Positions 8,258 through 16,018 of a stretch of DNA of 64,000 bases are shown one piece after another. How positions within the stretch are numbered: position 1 is the stretch's first letter; each line of letters begins with the position of its first letter. The stretch is from Geodermatophilus dictyosporus (lineage in GTDB: Bacteria; Actinomycetota; Actinomycetes; Mycobacteriales; Geodermatophilaceae), in contig NZ_FOWQ01000004.1 of assembly GCF_900115505.1 (NCBI RefSeq), forward strand, positions 56,250 to 120,249, in the 5' to 3' direction. Made by a program: the position numbers and the translations under genes. Under the pieces are notes generated by a model. That model searched no databases, was not told where the DNA came from, and worked only from the letters and a program-made list of their open reading frames with translations.

Positions 8258-9001
8258 GTGACCGACGAGCCGCCCCTCGAGGCCCTGCCCGACGACTGGC
8301 AACGGGCGCTGGTGCTCGTCGCGCACCCCGACGACATCGAGTACGGGCCCGCGGCCGCCGTCGCCACGTGGACCGCGGCCGGCCGCGACGTCCGCTACGT
8401 GCTGGCCACCAGCGGCGAGGCCGGCATCGCCGGGCTGCCGCCGGAGGAGGCCGGGCCGCTGCGCGAGACCGAGCAGCGGCGGGCCGCCGAGGCCGTCGGG
8501 GTGTCGGTGGTCGAGTTCCTCGGGCACCCGGACGGCCGGCTCACCGAGGGGCTGGAGCTGCGCCGGTCGCTGGCGGCGGCGATCCGGCGGCACCACCCGG
8601 AGCTGGTGGTCACCGTGCACTTCGGCGAGACCTGGACGCCGCCCGAGGTCGCGCCCGGCTACTGGAACAGCGCCGACCACCGGGCGCTTGGCCGGTCGGT
8701 GCTCGACGCGGTGGGCGACGCGGCCAACGAGTGGATCTTCCCCGAGCTCGCCGACCAGGAGCCCTGGCGGGGCGTGCGGTGGGTCGCCGTCGCGACGCCC
8801 GTGGGGGTCACGCACGTCGTCGACGTGGAGGACGCCGTCGAGCGGGCGGTGGCCTCGCTGCTGGAGCACCGGCGCTACCTGGCGGCGCTGTCGGACGACC
8901 CGGTCGAGGAGCAGGCCCGGCGGCAGGTGGAGCTGGCGACGGCGCCGTCCCCGCGGTCGGGCGGACGGCGGGTCGCGGGCTTCCGGCTCTACGCCGGTTG
9001 A
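8258..9001 (+). CDS. PIG-L family deacetylase
   Basis: A 247-residue zinc-dependent N-deacetylase of the PIG-L/LmbE fold. The zinc-binding AHPDD motif lies near residue 20 (LVAHPDDIEYG), followed by ATSGEAG and the FLGHPDG loop; a further histidine is in NSADHRALG. Relatives include MshB and Mca of mycothiol metabolism and GlcNAc-PI deacetylases, but the substrate of this clade is unknown. The GTG at 8258 is chosen because an earlier in-frame region belongs to the preceding gene; CAGACT lies eight bases upstream and there is no ribosome site. Confidence 0.85.
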   Translation: MTDEPPLEALPDDWQRALVLVAHPDDIEYGPAAAVATWTAAGRDVRYVLATSGEAGIAGLPPEEAGPLRETEQRRAAEAVGVSVVEFLGHPDGRLTEGLELRRSLAAAIRRHHPELVVTVHFGETWTPPEVAPGYWNSADHRALGRSVLDAVGDAANEWIFPELADQEPWRGVRWVAVATPVGVTHVVDVEDAVERAVASLLEHRRYLAALSDDPVEEQARRQVELATAPSPRSGGRRVAGFRLYAG

Positions 9002-9047
9002 CCTCGCGCCGCCCTCGGCCCGTGCGGCCGTCGTCGGCTCGCGCGCC

Positions 9048-9113
9048 CGACCTCGCGGCAGGGTGCCCGGCCTCGCGCTGCGGGGCGAGGTCGGGCACCG
9101 CGACGCGAGGTCG
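9048..9113. terminator. Nested palindrome between convergent genes
   Basis: An outer pair of ten bases (9048-9057 with 9104-9113) encloses an inner stem of 13 pairs (9063-9075 with 9086-9098, one G-T). It lies between the PIG-L gene and the convergent secreted-protein gene and probably terminates both. Confidence 0.55.
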
Positions 9114-9166
9114 AGGGGGTGGCTGCCACGGGGGCGCGGTCACGCCGCGCCCCCGTGGCCCGCCGG

Positions 9167-9766
9167 TCAGGAGCCGAAGCTGACGTGCACGTGGTCGAAG
9201 TGGTTGGCCGTGGCCGACCCGCGGTCCTCCATGGGCTGCCAGCCCGAGCCGCCGATCAGGTAGATCCGCTGCTTCCAGATGACGTAGTCGACGTTCATCC
9301 GCGACGCGTTGGCGATGACGTGCTGGGCGACGGCGTCCCCGGTGGCGGAGTCGCTGCCGACCATGAAGTCGGCGGCCAGTTCCTGGGTCGGGGAGTGCCC
9401 GGGTCGGGTGTAGACCGTCGGCACGTCGAAGGCCGCGACGACCTCGGCGACCACCGGGCGCACGTGCGCCGCCCACGCGCTGTAGGCGGTCGAGGTGGGC
9501 GTCGGCTTGCCGGTGAGGTTGCCGGAGACCGCGGGGGCGGCGGCCGGAGCCGCTGCGGGGGCGGCCGCGGGTGCTGCGGCCGGGGCAGGCGCGGGCGCGG
9601 GTGCCGAGTTCGTGGTCTCGTTCCCGGACCCGCGGTCCCAGCCGCGACCGCGGTGGTCGTCGGCCTGGGCGGCCGACTGCCCGGCGAGGGCGAAGGTGAC
9701 GGCGAAGGCGCCGACCGCCGCCGTGCGGCGGACGGCGCGGCTGCGGGGAGCGCGGTGCTTGGGCAT
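9167..9766 (-). CDS. Secreted protein with ARB_07466-like C-terminal domain
   Basis: A 199-residue exported protein. Residues 1-36 form an Arg-rich Sec signal (hydrophobic core AAVGAFAVTFALAG, cleavage near SAAQADD). Residues 54-80 are a low-complexity Ala/Pro linker of APAP and AAAP repeats. The C-terminal 110 residues (VPTVYTRPGHSP, DYVIWKQRIYL, ending HFDHVHVSFGS) resemble the ARB_07466-like C-terminal domain found on actinobacterial cell-wall hydrolase-type proteins; the HFDHVHV histidines could bind metal. The activity is unproven. The ATG has a CAGGAG ribosome site. A c-di-AMP riboswitch lies in its long leader, the usual control of actinobacterial cell-wall enzymes, which supports a role in wall remodelling. 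Confidence 0.75.
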   Translation of the reverse strand: MPKHRAPRSRAVRRTAAVGAFAVTFALAGQSAAQADDHRGRGWDRGSGNETTNSAPAPAPAPAAAPAAAPAAAPAAAPAVSGNLTGKPTPTSTAYSAWAAHVRPVVAEVVAAFDVPTVYTRPGHSPTQELAADFMVGSDSATGDAVAQHVIANASRMNVDYVIWKQRIYLIGGSGWQPMEDRGSATANHFDHVHVSFGS

Positions 9767-10035
9767 GGTGAAGAGAACTCCTGGCGGTGGGGGTGTTCGC
9801 GGGCGCCGCCGTCTGCTCAGCGGTCGCCTCTGCGGCAGGGCCCGTGGACGGGCAGCCGAGACCGCGGCCGGCGTGGTGGGCCCGCCGTGGAGGCGTGGCC
9901 GTGAGGGAGCCGGTCGGGTCCGGTCGTGGGGAGCGGCGCGGCGTGGACACCCAGGTCCGGGTCGCGGCGTCGCTGTCCGAGGGTGTGCGGGGGCGCAGGG
10001 GCCTCGAGGGCGCCCGCGCGGTGGTTCTCCTTCTC

Positions 10036-10190
10036 CCTTGGCCGCCTACCGGGTCAGCTGACGGGTTCGGGCGGGGATCTGCGCCCTACCCGCCTCCCGA
10101 GCCGGGCTCGGAGGGCGGGACTCACCCCAGTGGTGCGGTGGGTCCCCGGTTCACGGCCACGGAGGGTGGCTGCGACTCGGCGGCGTCCGG
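10036..10190 (-). promoter_or_regulatory. ydaO-yuaA c-di-AMP riboswitch
   Basis: Read on the minus strand, the conserved core blocks of the class are present in order: GACCGGGGACC-like block (ACCGGGGACCCA), CTGGGGTGAGTCC, then CCCGAACCCGTCAGCTGACC and GGTAGGCGGC at the 3' side. The closing helix can pair 10184-10179 with 10046-10041 (GCCGCC with GGCGGC). This is the form seen upstream of actinobacterial resuscitation-factor and NlpC/P60 genes, where c-di-AMP turns expression off. The controlled gene begins at 9766, about 270 bases downstream. The expression platform is not obvious. Confidence 0.88.
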
Positions 10191-10238
10191 CGCGGTTCCC
10201 CCGGATGGGGGAGGTGACGACCGGTCCGGACGCCCGAA

Positions 10239-10267
10239 AACCTAGGTTCGTCATCGAACTGTGACAA
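10239..10267 (-). promoter_or_regulatory. Promoter of the riboswitch-controlled gene
   Basis: Minus-strand TTGTCA (10267-10262) and TAGGTT (10244-10239) are separated by 17 bases, a near-ideal housekeeping sigma promoter. Transcription would start near 10232 and give a leader of about 465 bases containing the riboswitch. Confidence 0.65.
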
Positions 10268-10393
10268 CTCCGGATCGGCCGGCTCGGCGGGTTCACCGGT
10301 TCCCGTGTGCGTGTCGTCACCCGTACCGGCGTGTCGACGCGGTTCCGAGTCGGGGCGTCGCGTCGTCGCGCCACCCGGGGCACCCGGGGCACC

Positions 10394-10399
10394 TAGACT
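10394..10399 (+). promoter_or_regulatory. -10 element of rnpB
   Basis: TAGACT about 12 bases before the predicted 5' end of RNase P RNA. A clear -35 element is not visible at the usual distance. Confidence 0.45.
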
Positions 10400-10410
10400 C
10401 GGGGCACGAC

Positions 10411-10828
10411 GGACGAGTCGGCTGGGCGGTCGCGTCGGCGGGGGAGACCCCGTCGCCGAGGAACGTCCGGGCTCCACAGGGCAGGGTGGTCGCCAACAGC
10501 GACCCGGGGTGACCCGCGGGACAGTGCCACAGAGAACAGACCGCCGGCGGTGCCTCCTCGGAGACACGGCCGGTGAGGGTGAAACGGTGGTGTAAGAGAC
10601 CACCAGCGCACCGGGTGACCGGTGCGGCTCGGTAAACCCCACCCGGAGCAAGGTCGAGAAGGGACGGTGGGCGACCGCCGTCCCGCGCAGGCGTTCGAGG
10701 GCTGCCCGCCCGAGCCTGCGGGTGGACCGCTCGAGCCCGCCGGCAACGGCGGGCCTAGATGGATGACCGCCCATCGGGAGGCCGTGAGGCGCCCGAGGAC
10801 AGAACCCGGCGTACAGGCCGACTCGTCC
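10411..10828 (+). ncRNA. rnpB: RNase P RNA, bacterial type A
   Basis: The catalytic RNA of RNase P, which matures tRNA 5' ends. Conserved blocks are seen in order: GAGGAACGTCCGGGCTCCAC, GGGTGACCCGCGGGACAGTG, CACAGAGAACAGACCGCC, GGTGAGGGTGAAACGGTGG, GTAAGAGACCACCAGCG, GGTAAACCCCACCCGGAGCA, the GCCTAGATGGATGACC block and GGACAGAACCCGGCGTACAG. The ends are set by helix P1: 10411-10421 pairs perfectly with 10818-10828. The high-GC extended stems are typical of actinobacteria. Any protein frames across this stretch are spurious. Confidence 0.97.
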
Positions 10829-10833
10829 GTCGT

Positions 10834-10869
10834 CCCCCGCCTGACCTGCTGCTTCAGGTCCGGCGGGGG
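10834..10869 (+). terminator. Terminator of rnpB
   Basis: Bases 10834-10848 pair with 10855-10869 (15 pairs, one mismatch) around a six-base loop directly after the mature 3' end. The stem also overlaps the 3' end of an integrase remnant on the other strand. Confidence 0.6.
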
Positions 10870-11170
10870 TCCCCGTTACTCAGAGGTTCCGCAGCCGCGG
10901 GAGCCAGCACGGCGTCCACCAGGGCCCGTGTCCGGTCGTCGGAGTCCGGCCAGAGGTGGCTGTAGGTGTCGAGGGTCTCGGAGGCGCTCGCATGACCGAG
11001 CCGCGCCTGGGCGGTCCTCACCGGCTCGCCGTGCTGGATGAGCAGGCTGGCTGTCTTGACGGCCGGCCGTCACACGGTGGGCAGGAAGGCCGTCCGGCGG
11101 ATGGGCGTCCCGAGGTCGGCCGTGGAGACGAACCCGTCGCTCGGCCACCGCACGAGGTGGGTGGCGAGGG
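10854..11170 (-). pseudogene. Tyrosine recombinase (phage integrase) remnant, C-terminus
   Basis: The minus strand encodes the end of a phage-type integrase. FVSTADLGTPIRRTAFLPTV is followed by a TGA where the family has Trp, then in the same frame RPAVK joined directly to TASLLIQHGE, skipping the segment that normally contains the catalytic DLRH. The rest continues intact: TAQARLGHASASETLDTYSHLW through RALVDAVL to a stop at 10854-10856. The second box histidine (LGH) and nucleophilic tyrosine (DTYSH) are retained. The gene is therefore inactivated by a nonsense change, an internal deletion and loss of its 5' part. It ends 26 bases from rnpB, suggesting an old integration event there. Confidence 0.75.
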
Positions 11171-11252
11171 TGACTCGCTGTGGCCTGGCCGATGACTCTC
11201 CCGTGCCGTGCTGGTCCGTACTCCCGGTGGCGACTCACGGGAGGCTGACGCC

Positions 11253-11816
11253 ATGCGGAGACTGACCTTCGGCATGAACCTGAGCCTGGACGGCTACACC
11301 GCCGCGCCCGGCGACGACCTCGGCTGGAGCGTGCCGAGCGACGAGCTGTTCCAGTGGTGGTCCGACCGGGTGGAGGCGACGGGCCTGGCGCTGTACGGGC
11401 GCAGACTGTGGGAGGCGATGAGCTCCCACTGGCCGACCGCCGACCAGCAGCCGGGCGCCACACCGGCGCAAATCGAGTACGCCCGCCGCTGGCGGGACAT
11501 GCCCAAGGTGGTGTTCTCCTCCACGCTCAGCGCGGTCGACGGGAACGCCCGCCTGGTCACCGGTGACGCGGTTCCCGAGATCACCCGGCTCAAGGCCGAG
11601 GACGGCGGCCCCATGGACGTCGCCGGCGCCACCCTCGCCGCGGCGGCCATGCGGGCCGGGCTGATCGACGAGTACGCGATCGTCACCCACCCGGTCCTGG
11701 TGGGTGGCGGCACGCCGTTCTTCACGGCCCTGGACAACTGGGTGGACCTGACCCTGGTGGAGACCCGGACGTTCCCTGGCGGTGTGCTCCTGACCAGGTA
11801 CGAGACCAGGCAGTGA
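11253..11816 (+). CDS. Dihydrofolate reductase family protein (RibD_C fold)
   Basis: A 187-residue protein of the RibD C-terminal/DHFR-like reductase superfamily: NLSLDGYTAAPGDDLGW at the N-terminus, YGRRLWEAM for the cofactor strand, DVAGATLAAAAMRAGLIDEY and HPVLVGGGTPFF near the C-terminus. These NAD(P)H-binding proteins are common in actinobacteria and mostly have unknown substrates; true folate reduction is not implied. The ATG at 11253 has a GGGAGG site nine bases upstream; an in-frame start at 11208 lacks one. It lies just beyond the integrase remnant, so it may have arrived as cargo, but its base composition matches the neighbours. Confidence 0.85.
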   Translation: MRRLTFGMNLSLDGYTAAPGDDLGWSVPSDELFQWWSDRVEATGLALYGRRLWEAMSSHWPTADQQPGATPAQIEYARRWRDMPKVVFSSTLSAVDGNARLVTGDAVPEITRLKAEDGGPMDVAGATLAAAAMRAGLIDEYAIVTHPVLVGGGTPFFTALDNWVDLTLVETRTFPGGVLLTRYETRQ

Positions 11817-12000
11817 GCACCCGACCTCGGATCGGCTTCGGGCCGCCCGAGCCGTGACGCAGTCGTGCGGTCGTGATGACCGGCCGGCGGCCGGGCACCA
11901 ATTCCGGCCAGGGAACGTCGTGGCGGTCTGCGGTCGAGTGGAGCCCCTCGGGTCCCGGTCGACGGCCTCTCGCAGGTGGGCTGCGCGCGGAGCAGCTCGC
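11817..12000. other. Convergent spacer without a gene
   Basis: The 184 bases between the convergent DHFR-like and ferritin genes show no supported coding frame and no strong terminator hairpin. Confidence 0.4.
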
Positions 12001-12525
12001 TCAGGCGCCTGCGACCGGCGGAGCGGTGGGGTCGGCGGTCGAGGCCGTGACCTCCCGGAGCACGTAGTCCTCGATCGTCTCCAGGTCGTGCGTGGAGCGC
12101 TTCACGATGGTGAGCAGGTCGCTCATCTTGCTGACCTCCTCGATCTGCTCCTTGATGAACCACTGCATGAACTGGTCGGAGGCGTAGTCGTCCTCCCGCC
12201 GCGCGACGCCGATGAGCGCGTTGATCTGCTGGGTGACCCGCTTCTCCTGGTCCAGCGCGAGGGCGACCGGTGCGACGACGTCCGGGAACTCGTTGACCGG
12301 GGCCGGGACGGCGGGGATGCGCACCGGCGCGTCCGAGTCGAGCAGGTAGCGGACCATCATCATGGCGTGCGCGCGCTCCTCGACCGCCTGGTCGAAGAAG
12401 AGCTGAGCCGTCCGGGGCATGGTCAGCTGGTCGAAGTAGACGGCGCAGGCGACGTACTGCTGGTGCGCGGCCAGTTCGTTGCCGATCTGCGTGTTGAGCA
12501 GCTCGACGAAGGCAGGGGCGGCCAT
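12001..12525 (-). CDS. bfrB: Ferritin (BfrB-like)
   Basis: A 174-residue non-heme ferritin that oxidises and stores iron inside a 24-mer shell. It aligns by eye with mycobacterial BfrB: IGNELAAHQQYVACAVYFD, FFDQAVEERAHAMMMVRYLL and SDQFMQWFIKEQIEEVSKM. The ferroxidase ligands are the Glu of NELAAHQQY, the Glu/His of EERAHAM and the Glu of KEQIEE. As in BfrB it lacks the haem-ligand methionine of bacterioferritin in its usual place and has an extended C-terminal tail. The ATG has a GGGAG ribosome site. The divergent intergenic region carries a candidate IdeR/DmdR iron box, the regulator that activates bfrB in mycobacteria. Confidence 0.92.
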   Translation of the reverse strand: MAAPAFVELLNTQIGNELAAHQQYVACAVYFDQLTMPRTAQLFFDQAVEERAHAMMMVRYLLDSDAPVRIPAVPAPVNEFPDVVAPVALALDQEKRVTQQINALIGVARREDDYASDQFMQWFIKEQIEEVSKMSDLLTIVKRSTHDLETIEDYVLREVTASTADPTAPPVAGA

Positions 12526-12605
12526 CGGGACTCCCGGACGTGTGCGGTGGCGGTCTGCGGACGTTATCCGGTGACCCGCCCGTGCCCGTGGAACGCCCGC
12601 GAAGG

Positions 12606-12624
12606 GAAGGCTAGCCTCACCGTG
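12606..12624. promoter_or_regulatory. Candidate IdeR/DmdR iron box
   Basis: The core AGGCTAGCCTCACC matches the 19-base iron-box consensus TTAGGTTAGSCTAACCTAA at 12 positions, including both AGG and ACC half-sites. It overlaps TAGCCT (12612-12617), the likely -10 of the gene at 12624, so iron-bound repressor would block that gene, while the divergent ferritin gene starting at 12525 could be activated. Confidence 0.5.
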
Positions 12625-12809
12625 TGGCGAAGTCGGCGCGGATGCCCAAGAAGAAGTGCTGCGAGGACAAGCCGCGCTGCAAGCGGTGTCCCCTCCGCGC
12701 CCTCGCCGAGGGGACGCTCCCGACGGGGTACACGGTCAAGAAGCGCCGCCTGGTGAAGGTGGAGAAGGCCGGCGAGGTGCTCGCCAAGAGCACCCGGAAG
12801 GCCGCCTGA
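12624..12809 (+). CDS. Small Cys-rich basic protein
   Basis: A 61-residue, Lys-rich protein with four cysteines clustered near the N-terminus (KKKCCEDKPRCKRCPL). Similar short proteins with CCEDxPRCKRCP occur widely in actinobacteria, without an assigned function; the cysteine spacing could hold a metal ion. The GTG at 12624 is six bases after TAGCCT, so the mRNA is probably leaderless, and it starts within a candidate iron box shared with the ferritin gene. An iron-related role is inference only. Confidence 0.7.
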   Translation: MAKSARMPKKKCCEDKPRCKRCPLRALAEGTLPTGYTVKKRRLVKVEKAGEVLAKSTRKAA

Positions 12810-12842
12810 ACCGTCCCGTCACCGCGCCTCACCCGGCCGGGG

Positions 12843-13058
12843 TCACGCCAGGTCCGGTGAGCGGCGACGCCCCACCGCCGTGACTCGACCGGCCGCCACC
12901 ATCACCGCACCGTCGGGTCGGCCGATGGCCCGACCTGCGGCCGCCGAGGCGCCGAGGACCACCGCCGGGGTCAGGAGGAGCCAGGGGCTCGGCCTCCCGC
13001 GCCTGCGGCGACGCGAGGGCGCCCGTCGTCCGTCGGGGACGCGACCACCCCTCACCAC
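12843..13058 (-). CDS. Possible small single-span membrane protein
   Basis: A 71-codon frame from GTG at 13058 whose middle encodes a hydrophobic helix (SPWLLLTPAVVLGASAAAG) after an Arg-rich stretch. No family is recognised and there is no clear ribosome site. The frame stays open to 13241 but the upstream part looks non-coding. The rest of the 12810-13255 interval shows nothing else supportable. Confidence 0.22.
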   Translation of the reverse strand: MVRGGRVPDGRRAPSRRRRRGRPSPWLLLTPAVVLGASAAAGRAIGRPDGAVMVAAGRVTAVGRRRSPDLA

Positions 13059-13255
13059 GCGCGCATCGGGGTCGGCGGGATGACGGGGTCGCGGTCCTCG
13101 ACGCGGCAGTCGCCCGTTCGGGTGCCGGGTCCACCTCCGGTGTGCGGCTCCGCGTCGTCCCGAGCGGGCTGCGCACGTGCAGCTGCGATGAGTCCCGCCC
13201 TCGTGCCGGGTCTTACCGCTCACACCGGACGCACATCGCACCCGAGGAGAGCGGC

Positions 13256-13837
13256 ATGACCGCGAGCTACACCTTCGACGTCTTCGCCAGCCTCGACGGC
13301 TTCGGCTCCTTCGACGGCGGCGACTGGGGCGGCTACTGGGGCAAGCAGGGGCCCGAGTTCCTCGACCACCGCCTCGCCCAGTACCGCGAGGAGCAGCGGA
13401 TGGTCCTCGGGGCCACCACCTTCCGGGACTTCGTGCAGCTGCTCGGACCGGGCGCCGAGGACGCCGTGGTGACCGACCCGATCAACCACCGGATGCGGAC
13501 CATGCCGACGACGGTCGTGTCGACGACGCTCGAGGGACCGCTCGACTGGCCGGACGCGACCCTCGTGCACGGTGACGCCGTCGACGTCGTCGCCCGGCTC
13601 AAGGAGGAGTCCGACGTGCCGCTGCGCTCGCACGGCAGCCTGTCGATGAACCGGGCGCTGATGGCCGCCGGGCTGGTCGACCGCGTGCAGCTGACGGTCT
13701 TCCCGGTGATCACCGGGAAGACCGGGGTGGACCCGGTCTTCCGCGGTGCGGCCGACTTCGACCTCGAGCTGCTGGAGAGCCGGACGTTCGACGGCCGCAC
13801 CCAGGAGCTCGTCTACCGCCCCACCCTCCACGGCTGA
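13256..13837 (+). CDS. Dihydrofolate reductase family protein (RibD_C fold)
   Basis: A 193-residue member of the same superfamily as the gene at 11253 but from a different subgroup: FDVFASLDGFGSF at the start, RMVLGATTFRDFV, then LRSHGSLSMNRALMAAGLVD and FPVITGKTGVDPVF. In this subgroup G(S/T)...L...L.AGLVD is the cofactor-side element. The reaction is unknown. The ATG has GAGGAGAG eight bases before it. It is followed after 32 bases by a mycothiol-dependent isomerase-like gene on the same strand, probably co-transcribed. Confidence 0.85.
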   Translation: MTASYTFDVFASLDGFGSFDGGDWGGYWGKQGPEFLDHRLAQYREEQRMVLGATTFRDFVQLLGPGAEDAVVTDPINHRMRTMPTTVVSTTLEGPLDWPDATLVHGDAVDVVARLKEESDVPLRSHGSLSMNRALMAAGLVDRVQLTVFPVITGKTGVDPVFRGAADFDLELLESRTFDGRTQELVYRPTLHG

Positions 13838-13869
13838 CCGCCGCACCCACCCGACCGAGAGGAGCGACC

Positions 13870-14466
13870 GTGACCGACCTGCAGTCCCTCGTGGCCCCGA
13901 CCTGCGACGGCCTCGCCACCCTGCTCGCCACCGCGCCCGCCGAGACCTGGGACGCGCCGTCGCTGTGCGCGGGCTGGCAGGTCCGGCACGTCGTCGCGCA
14001 CGTGACCATGCCCGCGCGGCTGACGCCCGAGCAGTTCGGCGCCGGGATGGCGGCGGCCGGCGGGGACTTCACCGCCTTCTCCGACACCGTGGCCGCGCGC
14101 GACGCCGTCCTGCCGCCCGCCGAGCACCTGGACGCGCTGCGCTCCCCGCGGCTGCACGCGTGGCAGCCGCCCGGCGGCGGCGCGGCCGGGGCGCTCAGCC
14201 ACGCCGTCATCCACTCCCTCGACGTCACCGTCGCCCTCGGCCGGCCGTCGGTCGCACCGGCCGAGGCCGTGGTCGCCGTCCTCGACCACCTCGCCGCCGC
14301 CGACGGCGCCCACTTCGGCGTCGACCTGACCGGCGTCCGCCTCGAGGCCACCGACACCGACTGGAGCCGGGGCAGCGGCGACGTCGTGCGCGCCGACGGC
14401 GGTGCCCTCCTGGCACTGCTGAGCGGCCGCACCCTGCCCGACGGCCGGGCCCTGCGCCGCGGCTGA
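13870..14466 (+). CDS. DinB-like protein, mycothiol-dependent maleylpyruvate isomerase family
   Basis: A 198-residue helical-bundle protein of the DinB/MDMPI superfamily. Hallmarks are the N-terminal W..PSLCAGWQVRHVVAHV block, with a metal-binding His in VVAHV, and further histidines in ALSHAVIHSLDVTVALG. Family members bind a divalent metal and many use mycothiol as cofactor or substrate, fitting an actinobacterium. The specific reaction is not evident. The GTG start has GAGAGGAG upstream. Confidence 0.8.
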   Translation: MTDLQSLVAPTCDGLATLLATAPAETWDAPSLCAGWQVRHVVAHVTMPARLTPEQFGAGMAAAGGDFTAFSDTVAARDAVLPPAEHLDALRSPRLHAWQPPGGGAAGALSHAVIHSLDVTVALGRPSVAPAEAVVAVLDHLAAADGAHFGVDLTGVRLEATDTDWSRGSGDVVRADGGALLALLSGRTLPDGRALRRG

Positions 14467-14566
14467 GCCCGGCCGGCCACGACACGGCGCGACACGCGGC
14501 GAGGGGACGACAACGGCCGGAACCCCCTCGTGACCGGTCCGTCACAGGCTGGCAGCATGGCCGGAC

Positions 14567-16018
14567 GTGAGGAAAGCCACTGTCCCGCTCGCCGTCCTCG
14601 GCCTGCTCCTCGCCGGAGCCGGCACCGCCCAGGCGGCTCCCGCCGACGGTCCCGTCCCGCCGGGGCTGGTCGCGCTGGGCAACCCGGAGTTCACCGCCAA
14701 CGCGATGGCACCGCTGAAGGTGACCGACTGGGCCGACTTCGAGGCCGACCTGGACGCCGTGGCCGCCTACGGCGTGGACGCCATCAGCGTCGACGTGTGG
14801 TGGGGCGACGTCGAGGGCGCCGCCGACAACCAGTTCGAGTGGGACTACTACGACCGCGTGTTCGAGGTCATCACGGCCGCGGGCCTCGACCTCGCCCCGA
14901 TCCTGTCGTTCCACCAGGCCGGCGGGAACGTCGGCGACGACTACACCAGCCTGCTGCCGGAGTGGCTGTGGGAGAAGTACGCCGGGCGCAGCTCCCAGGG
15001 CGTCCACCTCGACGAGTACGGCCTCCAGCACCGCAGCGAGCAGGGCAACCACAGCCGCGAGAGCGTGCAGGGCTGGGCCGACCGGCTCGTCATGAACGAG
15101 TACCGCGACTTCACGCGGGCCTTCGAGGACCGCTACGGCGACCGCTACGCCGAGGACGTCGTCGAGGTCAACGTCTCGCTGGGCCCGTCCGGCGAGCTGC
15201 GCTACCCGTCCTACAACCAGCACGACGAGGGCACCGGCTACCCGACGCGGGGCGCCCTGCAGGCGTACTCGCCCCTGGCGATCCGCGACTTCCAGGAGAC
15301 GACTCTGGCGCGCTACGGCTCCCTGGCCGAGGTCAACCGCGCCTGGGGCACCGACCTCACCTCGCGGGACCAGATCGCCCCGCCGGAGGACGCCGAGGCG
15401 TTCTTCACCAGCCGGGCGTACCTGGAGACGCAGTACGGCCGCGACTTCGTCGACTGGTACAACGGCTCGCTCGTCGACCACGGGGAGCGGGTGCTGCGCA
15501 CGGTCATCCGCACCCTGGGCGACGAGTTCCCCGGGGCCGACATCGGTTACAAGGTGCCGGGCATCCACTGGTCGATGACCCACCCCGTCCACCCGCGGGC
15601 CACCGAGGTCACGACCGGTCTCATCCAGACCAGCGTCGACGTCGACTCGTGGGCGACCGGGCACGGCTACCAGCGGATCGTCGAGCTGGCCAACCGCTTC
15701 GACGGCGGCCCGCGCGAGGTGGTCGTGCACTTCACCGCCCTGGAGATGGACGACCAGGACTACGCGCCGCAGTACTCGCTGGCCCAGACCCTGGTGCAGT
15801 GGATCGGCGACTACGCCCACCGCGCCGGCGTCGAGACCAAGGGCGAGAACGCCCTGGCCGGCGGGCTCTACTCCGAGGAGGGCTGGGACAACATCGAGGA
15901 GGCGTTCGCCGGCTGGGGCTACCTGGGCCTGACCGTGCTCCGAGTCGGGGACGTGTCCGAGGGCGTCGGCGCACGCCGGTACGCGGAGCTGATCGCGACG
16001 TACGGCCCCCAGCGCTGA
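14567..16018 (+). CDS. Secreted beta-amylase (GH14)
   Basis: A 483-residue exported glycoside hydrolase family 14 enzyme that releases maltose from the non-reducing ends of starch. A signal peptide is evident (LAVLGLLLAGAGTAQA, cleavage near residue 24). Family motifs are GVDAISVDVWWGDVEG, the flexible loop SFHQAGGNVGDDYTS, GPSGELRYPSY with the catalytic acid Glu near residue 209, and KGENALAGG with the catalytic base Glu near residue 427. The length matches the catalytic domain alone; no starch-binding module follows. GH14 is common in plants and some Bacillus but sparse in actinobacteria. No amylase partner or sugar regulator lies beside it. The start is a GTG without a clear ribosome site; CAGCAT lies eight bases upstream. 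Confidence 0.9.
   Translation: MRKATVPLAVLGLLLAGAGTAQAAPADGPVPPGLVALGNPEFTANAMAPLKVTDWADFEADLDAVAAYGVDAISVDVWWGDVEGAADNQFEWDYYDRVFEVITAAGLDLAPILSFHQAGGNVGDDYTSLLPEWLWEKYAGRSSQGVHLDEYGLQHRSEQGNHSRESVQGWADRLVMNEYRDFTRAFEDRYGDRYAEDVVEVNVSLGPSGELRYPSYNQHDEGTGYPTRGALQAYSPLAIRDFQETTLARYGSLAEVNRAWGTDLTSRDQIAPPEDAEAFFTSRAYLETQYGRDFVDWYNGSLVDHGERVLRTVIRTLGDEFPGADIGYKVPGIHWSMTHPVHPRATEVTTGLIQTSVDVDSWATGHGYQRIVELANRFDGGPREVVVHFTALEMDDQDYAPQYSLAQTLVQWIGDYAHRAGVETKGENALAGGLYSEEGWDNIEEAFAGWGYLGLTVLRVGDVSEGVGARRYAELIATYGPQR

Noticed and set aside
9787-10264. Plus-strand open frames between the secreted-protein gene and rnpB
   Set aside because: They lie opposite the riboswitch leader, lack recognisable domains, and reflect only high GC content.
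10411-10828. Several open frames across this stretch on both strands
   Set aside because: The sequence is RNase P RNA with all conserved blocks; the frames are incidental.
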